64,000 bases of DNA from NCBI RefSeq assembly GCF_047495875.1, contig NC_092497.1, forward strand, positions 33,797,375 to 33,861,374, in the 5' to 3' direction. Of the stretch, positions 1 through 12,800 are shown one piece after another; the first letter of the stretch is position 1; each line of letters begins with the position of its first letter. A model generated the notes under the pieces. It was not told the DNA's origin. It saw nothing but the letters and a program-made list of their open reading frames with translations, and ran no database searches. Both the position numbers and the translations under genes were made by a program. The stretch is from Pithys albifrons albifrons (lineage: Eukaryota; Chordata; Aves; Passeriformes; Thamnophilidae).

Positions 1-717
1 GTCCTAGACTTTCAATACTGTAGAGTTCTTTACTCCAGAAGCAGTGGGGGAAAAAAAGCAGGACCATAAGTTGGAGACATGCTGACTTTTAATTATGAAC
101 AGGAGGGCATGTTTTTTCTCTCCCAATGGTTTGCAAAAGAAACCATTTGTACAGCAAACTACTAACCTGTTCCAAGACCAAGCTTCACATTGTGTTCCAG
201 GACCTTTCGCACATTTAAGACACCACTGCGCAACCTGGATTGTAAGAAGAAACATGTTGAGGCTGTACAGCCATTTTATGACAAAGGATCTCAGAATGTG
301 TAAGATAAATTTTGTTTATTATTTATTCTGACTGGATACCATGCATTATCTTATTTCTGCTTAATGGAAGACTGTATAGTCCCTTTCCTCAAAACACAAG
401 CATAGTCTTGAGGGAAGGCATTGGCCTGAATCTGCCATTGATAGAACCATCAAAAGAAACAAAATTTTTAAAAACAAATATTTATATAGATATAAATATA
501 AGTATAGATATAATAACTAGACTGAAAGATCACAAGTCAGTCCAGAGCACACTATACAGAAGTGGATTGCGAATAGTTACGTTCAACCCAATGTTGCTTA
601 TGGTGGAGTGGGCTATCATGTTAATAGCCTTGCAATGGTAGTGTGAACTCATGGTACCATGTGAAAACAGCTTTATTTAATTATATACCATTTGTCTTTA
701 ATTTTTTTTTAACTTAC
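1..717 (-). other. GDA intron 9 (incomplete)
   Basis: AT-rich intronic sequence downstream of the exon 9 donor (GTAAGT, minus strand, ending at 717). I find no acceptor plus conserved exon here, so the next GDA exon should lie to the left of the window. No repeat recognised. Confidence 0.7.
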
Positions 718-815
718 GAAAAGTTAGAATTGGGACAATGTGAAATTGCAGCTCCGCGAAGACTAAAAAGTTTCAGCTCTTCTTCAGAAAGATAACAAGC
801 ATGAGCCATCACTGT
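718..815 (-). CDS. GDA: GDA exon 9
   Basis: 98 nt, residues 275-306 plus two bases of codon 307. Acceptor CTTTAG before 815, donor GTAAGT after 718. Contains VMAHACYLS with zinc ligand His279, and AISHCPNSN, which matches human GDA AHCPNSN. The human Gly after His279 is Ala here. Confidence 0.96.
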
Positions 816-3800
816 CTAAAGAGAAAGAAAATCACCAGTTTACTCAATATTACATTTACTTCAGTGGCTGTGAGTGTTGTAAGAGGACACATTTCCATCA
901 AGTGAAATTAACACACTTCTTGAATGAAGCTCTTAAAATCCGCAAGGGAAAAAACTCTGATTACCTTTAGTATGCTTGAGATATCATCCCTTCAGCTTTA
1001 TTTCATTTATTCATGTAAGAAGCTAGGGTGCTGACTCTTGCAGTGACTGCTGTGACATAGGATCTTCAAGAAGCAAGAGCAAGAATTCCCAAATTGTCCT
1101 AGCACTGTAGTAACCTTATGATTATATTGCATAGCTAACACAGAGATTAATTATTGGGGCCAGGAGTATCTCAAATACAATGAAAGATATATGTACTCTT
1201 AGCCTGTTTCCTGTTGCCTCTCTAAAGGTTTGAAGAGGTGAATATATAAATATATTTATGAAATATTTATTAAGTAAAATAATCTGATTTGTTATGCAAA
1301 TGATAATGATGTTTATTTCTTAGCCTACTTTAAAAATTACTTAGCCTGACTTTAAAAATTAATTCACAAGTAGCATACACAAAACACAGAAGTATAGAAT
1401 AGTATAATTTAATAGTATGTAAACCAATTATCCCCAGACAAATCTAACTGGCATTACCTCATGTGCCAAATGCCCACTGTAAGAGAAGAGCGAGAGCTCT
1501 GTTAGATGTGATCTGCTGATAAAAATGAGTGGCACAGAGACTGTTTCCACTAAGCATCTCCTAATAGCACTTGTAACCCTTGATATCTCCACTTATCAAG
1601 CTCAGTGCAGCTGAAAATGCAAGGCAGACAGTCACATCTTCAATTAAGGACATACATATGCTGGCTGCTGAAGCATATCTCTGCTGATCTGTACTGTTTT
1701 TTAAAAAGAAGGAAATATTTCAGCAGCAGCTCCAAAAATACATACTTTTAAAACAGTTTAAAAATTGATTTAATGTCTTAGTTTTGGTGGGTAGGGAGAG
1801 GAGAATGTCTGAGGTTCTGTTATGCTTGTGTTTAATAGAATGGTCTCCCAAACAATCAGACCCCTGGCTCCAGAAAGTACCAGTCTAACATATAAAAGTC
1901 TGACAGAATTAAGACCTGTGTTTTTGCAGCACTAATATTCTCTTTAGTACACTCAGGACACATCAAATCAGCATGCATAGGGCTGCGCTAGAAAACAAAG
2001 GTTAATACTGTGTACATTCTTCGGTAGGCTACATGGATTTCTCAAGTAAAAAGGACAGTAAACAAATAATTTAGCAGGGTACAAGTTTGAACACAGAAAT
2101 GGGAGTCCAATAGCTAATTCCAGGGAGTTTCCAGCTGCCTTTTGTTCCTCTTCAAATTATCTCCTAAATTTTTAAGTAACTTGACTGATGTAAATGCACT
2201 CTGACCATAGTTGAGCTGTTCATATTCACTTTTGCGTGGTCTCTCCACTATCTAATAAGGTGTGCCCGGCACTCCAACCTTTCATTACTGTGGGCTGGTA
2301 TCAGATCTCCTTACATTTATCTCCCCAGTACAAAGCTTTAATGAATTTCAATTCTTCAGAACACTGTGCCTCTTAATGCTTGGCAAGATCAGTTAATGAG
2401 ATGAGAGTGCTTTTGGATAATCAGAATAGTAATGTATACTTGTCTGAATGTGAGGTTGAGACTCAGAACACAATAGGGCAGGCTGCTTTTCCTTAGGAAA
2501 CTAACTATATAGGAACTTGGTCCTACCATAACACCACAGAGGAAATCTTCAGGCAAACCAATGTGCAAAAGCATTGTAATATAACTGGGTACTGTGCAGG
2601 AATTACCAGCTCCTACACACCAACTCCTAATCCCACTGCCCTAATTCTCTTTGAAGCTCTTGGAAAATGGATAATGAAGCATAAAATATCTTTATGGTTC
2701 ATCTCCTGTAAAATGTTTAGGAAAAGTTTGGGCTTGTCTAGAGTTCCAGTATCTCAACAGAGAACATAAAGTGAATTTACTTTCCTTCAGATGTCATTCA
2801 CCTTGACAAAACAATATAGACTTTCTAGGTAAATACAGTAAACCATCATATTCTCTGTATGCATTAATGTAAGCTACATTGTGCAAGTTTTTATGCAGCT
2901 ACCTTGCTGGTTAGCAGTTTGTTTTTATCATACAATTCAGTGTAATTCTGGTAGGCAGGAAACATGTTCTCCACTAGTTTGACTTCTTCTTCATTCTCAC
3001 TTATATGACTCTGCAATAAGAAAATACATAGCAGTGAGTGCTTCAAATAGCTGTGAACTTCACATTACAACCTTCTGAGCAATATACTGGCCCTACACAC
3101 ACACTGATGGAAACTACAATTTTTAAAGTCTACAGTTAGATCCAGTCCTTGGGTTTTTTTTTTCATCAGAGAGATCCTTGGGACCCAAAGGAGTAGCTAC
3201 ATTTGTTCCTTTAAAAGCAATGTGAGATGGTATGCATATTCATCCCAGTAGTGTGGTGACATAAAGGCCAACTTAGGATCTGGAAAATGTTAAAATAGTA
3301 GATAAAATAATACATTATATGATTGTGAGGTAAAAGAATGAGCCTACAATTGAGTCAATCCTGAGATCAAGGCAACATATAGGTAGCTTCTCTGTGTCTT
3401 CAGATGGCCTGATTAATTACTGGTCTCAAATAAAAATCTGACCCTTTTGTACTCCCACTGGAGCATATATTTTCAAAATACCCACTCTGGAACGAAAAAA
3501 ATCCATGTGCAGGCTAGCTTTAAAACAGTATATGCTTAGAACTGTGTAACCAAAAAAAATTCATTTCAACACACCTGCGAGCTTTAAAATTTGTCATTTT
3601 TAAACACAGCAACTTTATCACAGTGGAAAACCTATAACTATACTAACAATGTTATGTAAGACACAAAGATGAGCAATACTTTTATCTGCTGAAATGTGCT
3701 CTGCAGAAAAACAACAGAAAGCAGGGAGACAGACTTGATTAGATAGCAACCTTCAGTAATCCAAAGGTTGCTCTATCCTTTGGTACAGGGTGCCAGTCTG

Positions 3801-6800
3801 CTTAGGTGACCATGCTATGGGACTTGCTGAATTGTGCACCCTCCCAGCTATTAGCCTGCTCAATTCCTGTACAAGTTATAATGCTCTTACAGAGTGCCAT
3901 TAGTAATTTCAGAGGAATTAAAAAGATACTCCAATGTGGAATGGCTTAAGTGGCTTTCCTGAAATCATGAAAACTCCCTGGTTAGTGTGTGTGTGGCTCA
4001 GCTTCGCAAACGAAGATTTGGGAAGGGGTGTCCCCACGTGGGTGGGCCCTTCCAGCCTGCGCAGTGGATTTTTTAGGTGAGGCTCAGCGTGCACAGAACT
4101 GGCCCCACCGTTTAAGTCCTGAGGTTCATCTGCCACGGCCGAGCAAGCTTGGACGGTGCCAGTGAAGTCCTCAGGACTAGAATCTACAGCACCCGGCATT
4201 TCCCAGGAGGTCTCCCATCCAAGTACTAATCCGGGGCTGACCCTGCTTAGCTTCCGAGATCTGACGGGATTGGATGTCAGGGAGGCATTTAACTGCCTTC
4301 CCTGGTTAGTATGCTGTCTGTGTAAACTACTGAAATTGTACACAGAGCTCTCAGAGCTTACCTGCACATGGAGATCACAAGCTTGTGCTAAATCGCCAAG
4401 TGCACACAGCAAGTCTTCTGTGCAGGAAGGACCAAAGCGGGGAGTTATTACAGGCAGTACTCTTGGATACTGAAAATATTAAAAAGACAGGTTTTGTATT
4501 ATACATACATATACATCTCTTTGAGTCACTGAGATTTTACCAGGCTTCAGGAGCATTGGCTACTTTTCTGTATGTGCTGACAGTCCTATATGCATTACAA
4601 GAAGTAAGTCAGTTGAATGATCAGACATTTTTCTGAGTTCCACTTCTGCGACTATCAAAGACACAATAATGCAAAACTGCAGCGTTCTGTAAAAAAAAAG
4701 GCCATTTTCTTGTTTGATCTTCCCCAGTCATAATAGCAATAAACTATCCTTATACTCCACAGATGGAAAAATAGTTGTAGAATCAGATATGCTGCACAGT
4801 AGGAAACAGTGGATTAGACACCAAGAGTAGAGCTAGGGAGGTTTACACCTTGCATGTCTAGATTAAAATTTTCATAAAAAATAGATAACAGCATTACAAT
4901 TCTGCCTTCAGTCACATGCAAGAATTGTGCAGATGTTAGCATATGATAATATGGACTGCAGTTTCTTATCTCCCAGATACAAGATGCTCAGGACTTTGCA
5001 GATTACACAACTTACTCTGCCAATACATACTGAGGTGGCATTAAACTCAAGGCATCTGCTCTTGAATATTTTGAGATAGAATGTCAAAAAAGCCACTGAA
5101 AAATAAAGGCTGGTAAGAAAAGTACTTCTGCTTGTAATACTGGAGTGTAAACATCTACATTTAACGCTGGAGAGTAAATCTGAATTTCTTTAGAAACACA
5201 GTGTAAGACATGTGCTGACTCAAAATACTAATTTTATAGTGGATTACTAACTGTACTGAAAAAACATATCTCTGGGTGATAATTTCTTTAATTAGCCACT
5301 TATATACCACAGAATGATTAACTGAATTTCACCTTACTTTAACATGAAATTATCCTTTCTAGGAAGTCAGATATTTTAAAGTCAACAGAAAAACACTCCT
5401 CTCTGCTCTGACCACAGAAAACTGATTTTATACTTACAAGTCCATTTTTCAACAACATAGCTAGCAGAACATTTTTCAGACCGATGTTATAGGTCTGTTA
5501 CACAGAAAGATGTATATTTATTCATTTGTCACTTAAGACAACAGCTTTGGACAGCATGATCAATTATTTCCTATATTCATAAAGCATCTTCTGAATACAG
5601 AAGTGAATGCAAAGGAGAACTCTACTTACTTTCTTTTCCAGAAGTTCTTTAACAAATCTGAAAAAAGGTAGAAATAAAATTGCTATAAATCTGTCATCTA
5701 TGTTATAAATTATGAAAGATACAGAAAATATATACTTGGATACCCTGTTAAACACTCTGGACAAAGATCAATTTTTTACAAAATGCTGAACCAGATTTTC
5801 CACTAAAAAAGGAGGGAACACAATGCAGGATAATTACACAGAATTATGCTAGTTTTGAATTTGACCCAAAATATGCGGATTATTTTTTTTCATTTGCAAT
5901 AATTAGCATTAGACAAGTGGTAATTATTCTGAGTTCTCCCTGAAAACCAAACACATGCTACGTTAAATGAATTGAAAACATAATTATAATGTACAGGTGC
6001 AATATTAGACAAAGAAAAAACAAACCATCTTAGATTTCTCTGGCCACAAATCTAAGTTGCAGTGTTACATAAATTCTGTAAAAATCCACTTTTTAAAAGA
6101 TGCAGCAACATTTTATACCTCACTTACAGTAGCTGCATAGTCTTTGTTTACTTAAAGAACCTTGATTTTCTGGAAATGCTTATATTAATGTTTACAGATT
6201 ATATACCTTATGGAAAATACTGATTTACTTAGTCTTTTAACTAAAAGAAGATACCTCAGACCTCTACAAAAAACCCCAATCAATATATGGATAACGGAGA
6301 TAAGCAAATAAAACTTACTCTGATTTTTATTTATTTTATGTTCCGTGTATGTAATTTCTAAAAGCTAGTTTGAGACTGTTTCTGGACAGAATCTCTCTGA
6401 ATTTTGATGTCATAGTTCATACTCAGAAAACTCTGCAATTTTGAGCATAACAAATATTGAATCAAATTTATCAAATATTTTCTAATGGAAAAGAAAATAA
6501 TGCTGGAGGCTAGACTAACTGCACTGAAGCTGGTGGTAGATCAACAGCTGGAGGTGAGAGATCAGAGTTCAACTTCTGCAATGACCAAAGGAGTTTGAAC
6601 CCACCATTGTCTACCTTGGACAGCCAAAATGCAACGTGCATTAGATACTATCTGCCTTCCTCTCCCCTTGCTGATTAACCTGATATAATAACATATTCAC
6701 CAGAGAAGAAATTCTGACAAAAGTAAAACTATCAGATGGGAAGCCAAAACTTCAGCATGGTTGTTTTCATTCCTTTTTCACATTCTTTGAACAGTGTAAG

Positions 6801-9800
6801 CCTTGTTTCAAAATTGAAATATCTCTATCAAATATAGCCTGTATTTTGGGGGGTTATGAGGAAAGAAGCTCAGCTTCAAATCACTGTCTTCTGTAGCAGA
6901 AGAACAAACTTGAACATTGGTCCTTCTTTTTCCAAGTGATTATAACTATTAGTAGCATATATTTTATTCTATATTTCAATTTCCTAACTTTTTATTAAAT
7001 CCCCTTTGACAAAGAAGGGTAGATTCAAATTCTTGACTTGAATTTAGATTTAATAATTTTATCTTATCTCCAAGCATACAATACAAATAGTTCTGAAAGT
7101 TAACATTAAAGAACTAAAATCAGTGTAGCCCATTTTCTAGATCACATTTCCTAGGTTCTTAAAAAAACCCCCCAAAACAACAAAAAAACGCCACTACAAC
7201 ATTGTCATCTTAACGACAGAGCTCCTTCATTCTTCTGCAATTGTATTGCTGTGATTCAGGTAAGCAGTCCAGGTCCATGACAAGAAGCACAAGCACTCTC
7301 CTCTAGTCAGTTCTAGAGTACTTGTGGCACACTCTCAACCAAAACTGAGAAACATTTGCTATTAACATAGTCAAAAAGGAATGAGCTAGAGGCACAAGAT
7401 AGGTATTTAAAAGAAAACTATTTAGACAATTCTGAAGCTTTTAAAAATATCAGAACTGGGAGTTCTGCTGCTTTCAGGCCCACTTGGCAGGAATTGTGCT
7501 GTATTATGAAAACTGGGTATTTGCATGAAGAAAAAAAAGTTAGTAGAGTGAAAATAACTAAATACTACATGTTTTCAAAATGTCTTTAAATATAAAAACT
7601 GTTAGAAATTCATGACCATTTCTGACTTTTACTGTCATGCCTTTAGCATGACTTGCAAAAATAGGGTAGCAACTTCACACAAGTGCTGCAAGATGTTTAC
7701 ATTGCTCTTAGGAATTTTCTCTTCCACCATGATATTTGAAACATTTATACAAGTAAATAAAAATCCCATGAGAAGAAGAGCTGCATATTTACTTAATCAT
7801 TTTCTGAGCATGGGTGCAAAATACACAAGAAACATAAGATAGTAGGGTGTCATACTACAGTCTTGGGTCTCCTCCAGTATGGACATTGCCTTGATTTGAT
7901 TTTCCTTCATTCTCTCAGCTACACGTTAGAGTAGTTTGTCTCGTCCTATGCTGCAGAGGGGGAGAACCACAGCATGTTTAAAATGGAGTATATGAAGCCT
8001 GACTCCTGCAATTTGAATAAAGCTTTATCCTAAATGATGGAGGGAAATAGCTCAGAAAATAATGGGGACAAAGGAAGTTACTGCCACCCCATCATCCCAT
8101 GTCAAGTCACATCACCCCCACATACAGAGCTGTGAAAGGAAAAGAGAAGGCAGAAAATACACATATTCTCTCAGAGCCTAGATCTTCTTTGGAAAAGCCA
8201 GAGATATGCCACTTTGGCTGTTCAGCAACTGAGTGTGCAGGAAGTGCCAGAACTGTAGGGAACAATACTGTTGGAAGAAAGAAACCTGTTTCTAATAAAT
8301 TCACACCTGTAAATTCTTAGTCAGATTCACATTCACTTTTCAGACACACACAAAAATTTTTTTTAAAGGTTAGCCCATCAATTTAATTACTTTACCTTTC
8401 TGTCTCCTGGACACAGTCAGCAGTAATCTCTTTGTATTGTGGCACGCTGTCATTCATATCCATGCAGACTTTTCCAACAAATGCTCGTTGACCAAATTTA
8501 TCTGTTAAGATGCATTAGAATCTAAATCTCAGGATCACTGGTTCTTGAAAACCACTATCAAAGCTTAAACTGAAATACAGAAGCAAAGTCCACCCACTAA
8601 CTTTCGTTTAAGGTGAACAAAATTTATGCTCTTTTCTTACCTCTAAGTTGGGACTATATGACTTTTAAGAATAAAAACGAAAAAGCAAAAAAGAAAACAA
8701 ATAATATTTAAATAGGGGTTCTCCTCCTTCACATAACTGTTATAATCAAGGACTAGATTACTATAATTTAACTACAACCAGAAATCATAATAGTGGTATA
8801 TGAAGATGGCTGTGAAAGAGAGGATGAGAAACATAAGCACAAAAGCACAGTAGTTGTAGTAGATGACTACCCAGAGATGAGAAAAAGCACAAAGACTTCA
8901 GCAAACCATCTCTCCATAGGAGAAAGGAATGAGCTTGTTAACATGCCTCCTACACACAGTTAGAGGGAGAAAATTTTCAGAGATATTCTAGCCTCTTTCT
9001 TGAGATTCATCCATGCTAGATGAATAAACCAGAATTCATGTGTAAGATGTGCATATAATATTCAATACTAAGCTGTGAAATGCGTTTCTAAATCAGATCT
9101 CTTTGTCCACTTCTACAGCATGAGCTGTTGAATGCAACAGCTTCAAAATTTTCCTACAGAATCAGGAAGACTAGGTAATTTTTGAATAAAATTAAGATTC
9201 CTATTATTTTTTCTGCTTTGTGAGCTGTCTCAGCCTTGAGAAATCCTGCAAGACATTTGCAACTGTGAATAGAAGGGAAGGATAAGATCCTGATGCAGCT
9301 TCCACTTCGGATTTCAGAGGGTGTGTGGAGATTTTTGACGTTGATTATCAGCTGAAACTTAAGAGGATCAGGAAATTAATGCACTGACATTCAGCGTTTT
9401 AAATCTCAAACAGCAAAAGGTTAGAAAGAGCAGAGAGCTGCAGCTGGAGAGCAACTCCATCAGACTTAATATAAGATCAGCCAGCAGCTGGTTTGGGAGT
9501 GAACAGATGTGCAGAAACAACAGTGGGACAGGGCAAGTGAAGTGAACAGGGGTAACTGAGGTGGGATTTGGGGGATATAGTATAGCAGGTACAATGAATT
9601 GAAAACAAAATAGTAGAAAGCCAGATCCCTAGCTAATCTAGAACTGCTAAACTCTGTTTATGATTCACATAGCATCCTTCAAAAGACCCTGTTAGTCTTA
9701 CCTACAATTTCAGCAAGAAGAAGAGAAGTATCTGTGTGAATTGTTGCAAAGTAGCAAGCTGTAGTCGTGCCATTCTTTAGAGTTCGTCTCTATGAAAAGA

Positions 9801-12800
9801 AACCAGTTTCAACTGTCTGGGAAAAAACAGTAAAGTTGCCAAATGTAGAACAGGCAGTCTCATTTCAAACTGTGGGAACACTTAGTAATTGGGAAATTTT
9901 GCAGAGAAGTGGGAAGGTAAAATATAATTTTTAATTTCATAGTAGCTTTTTTAGGTCTGAGTGTCAATAAACACAAAAATTCCTCACAGAATTTTTGCAA
10001 AGGCTAAACCCACAGAAACCAGTCTATATTCCTTTCCTCAAACAGGAAATACTCCACCTCATATTTAGAAATACAAACAAATAGTAATTTTTGATATATC
10101 CTGGTTTTGAGAGGCTCTCCATTTTTCACAGTGAAGCACTGTTTATCTCACGTTAACAGAGCAAGGCTTTTGGGAGAAGCCACCTGATGTGGCTGGAAAA
10201 ACTAGTCAGGGTTTTTGTGTATCAAAACCCAAACACAAAGAAACAAACTTCAAGGTAAAAGTAAACTGAGCACAACTGCTCAGACTGTAATATAATTATT
10301 TATTTAATTATGCTATTTGAAAGGAGATGGTTGTTGACACCTGTTCATATTACTTTTGGAGAACATACCAGTAAACTAAGTACAATTTTAGTTACATTAT
10401 TTCATTATGAAATTTTTAGCTCCCCTTGATCTTCGGACTGATGTATACCATATTGGCTACTCATCCAACATACAGGTTTAAATTACATATTCAGATTCTT
10501 GCTGCCAAGTAATTTGAGAATTTTCTTCCATTTTTTAATGAGATAGAAGATGGGACAGTCAACCCAATGTTGACAATGGCTAGAGCTAATTATCTGTCAA
10601 ACACAAAGCCAAGCTGTCTTTTCCTTACAGTATTTAAGGATTCCAAAAACAAGTCTCAAAAATAACAATGTCATTACTGGCCTTTCTTAGCTTTTAAAAT
10701 CCAGAATTCATTAATTCTGGAATCCTAACAACACTGTTAAATGAAACTTAAAACCATTCTTTTTCCAAATCATCAACACAAAAAATTGGCTTATCTAAAA
10801 TTGGAGGGACCAGATGAGGTTCCAGCTAAAAGCTGGCAAATTCCACCTGAATTGTTTTGGGGTTTTTTTGGCTGTGTATAGAAAGTATTTAATGCAAACA
10901 GCATTTTGATTTGAAATTTCCTGTGTTTTCATTACAATTTCGATAGTACAACGATACACCTGAAAAAATGTCTGCTCCCTGCAGGTTTAGACCTGTTTCT
11001 AATAGCTGAATGTCATTATCCACCTCACTGAACACTGCAAAGTGACTGGTATTCTGTAGCTTTTGTGGGTGAAGACATTTTCCTCTTTGATACACATGGG
11101 GAAAGCTTCACCACCACGCAGAAGCTCCTATAACCAACTTCCATCTCTCTGGCATTTCCTTTCCTCTCCCAGATGTTAAACATCTTGTACAGTGAGTAGT
11201 TTAGCTGTGTTGAGGTCATGCAGTGAGAACTGTAACAGTATGTTGAGGCACACAGCTGGAAGGTGAGATCACCTCTATGTTTTAGGCAGCTGAATGCATG
11301 TGTGCTTGTCACTACAGCTTATGGCCAAGCTGTTCCTAAATGTTTTTATTGTGGTAGATGGCAGAAAGTGTTTTCTTTTTAAATTTGTGTGGCAAGGACC
11401 ATATAACTATTTATTTCAGGTTCATTATATTATTATTATTTTGACAGCATATGCTGTCATAGTAAAAGACAAATAGAAAGCAAATTATGCTAGCCAATTA
11501 ATTTAATCTGTTGAAGATATTTAAGTCCACATATTAAAGGATATATTTCAGTTATAGGACAAAACTAGAACTCTGCAATGTGACCTAGCTGCTTATTGTG
11601 CATTCGGGGGACCTTAAAGACTTTATATGGCTCAGAACCAATCTAGTCCTAACCAAGTCTCTCTGTGCCACAATACCATTGACAGACTCCATGTAAAGCC
11701 CCTGCAGTGAAAGATTTTCCTGATGCAAGGACCTCAACAGTAGAAGTGCCTTCCTTAACTACTCCAAGACACCCCAGATTTGTTATCTATGAAAAACGTT
11801 TTCTCTTTCATGTAGTCTTTGCAGAAGATAATTTCATAATAGAGGACTTCTGTGCAGAAAAGGAAATATCCACTGAAATATTTTTTTTACTAAGCTTGGT
11901 TATTTCTGCACTGAAGTTGTCTGCACCTTCTGGCTATACTGCCTCTGAGAGTAGTCTTAAATGCTGGTCATTGTACTCAGAAAGAATGATAAACAAGTTC
12001 ATCGTTAGCCTTGTGATTAAATAAATTATATTGTCAGTAACAACAGAACAATACTGGAGCTAGTAAGGGACAACCTTGGTTGGCAATTAGAACAGTGGCT
12101 ATCTGTTGTTTTTATCTGGTTTTCATGACATTAAAACATGTTCTACTATTTCCGCTAACCTTCTGAAAACATACCTAAATTTCACAAATATGAATGTTGT
12201 CAAGTAGGTAAATGTTGTTTGCAGGACTTACAACAACTCTGGTGTACACTTCTTCTGCAAAACCACTGTCTTGGTATTTGGCTTCTGTTGGGAATGTGTA
12301 GGTAGTCAACCACTGCAAAAGAGGCAGGTCTACTCTTGTACCAGTAAATGAATACTGAGGGGCATGGATATGTGTGTCAACCAATCCCGGCATGAAGAAT
12401 TCACTAGGGAAAGAAAAGTTATAATAGTCAAAAATGTCTCAAAATTTTCCAAGGTAAGTACTTTGTTTTAAACAGTATATTTGAGCAAAATCCACCAGTG
12501 TAAATGGCAAGTACAGATTACCCTGCCTCTATCCGCATCATCCTATCAACTCCTACTATACTTCCATCCACATCTCTTTTTTGGTATGAAGTAGCTGAAT
12601 AATAGCATTTGCACAGACACATATATATATAGCTAAGTGTGACAAAAATAATATAAGAGCATACTTAATCCAATGAAGTAACTAAAATTACTCCACTGTA
12701 GAATCCACCTGAAAAAGAGATTTGGTCACAGTCCTGCTTCCTAGTATGGATATATTTAGAATGCCACTGACTTCTAGACCATTATGTTTACAGATATATC

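Noticed and set aside
4..60. Minus-strand residues SGVKNST-VLK near the left edge, faintly like the next GDA exon (SGFLNVLEVLK).
   Set aside because: Spacing is off by one, a stop follows at once, and there is no acceptor AG in phase. Probably chance; the true exon should be further left.
4184..4298. A functional 5S rRNA gene on the minus strand.
   Set aside because: Many substitutions, fusion to a non-5S body, and flanking TSDs show a SINE head.
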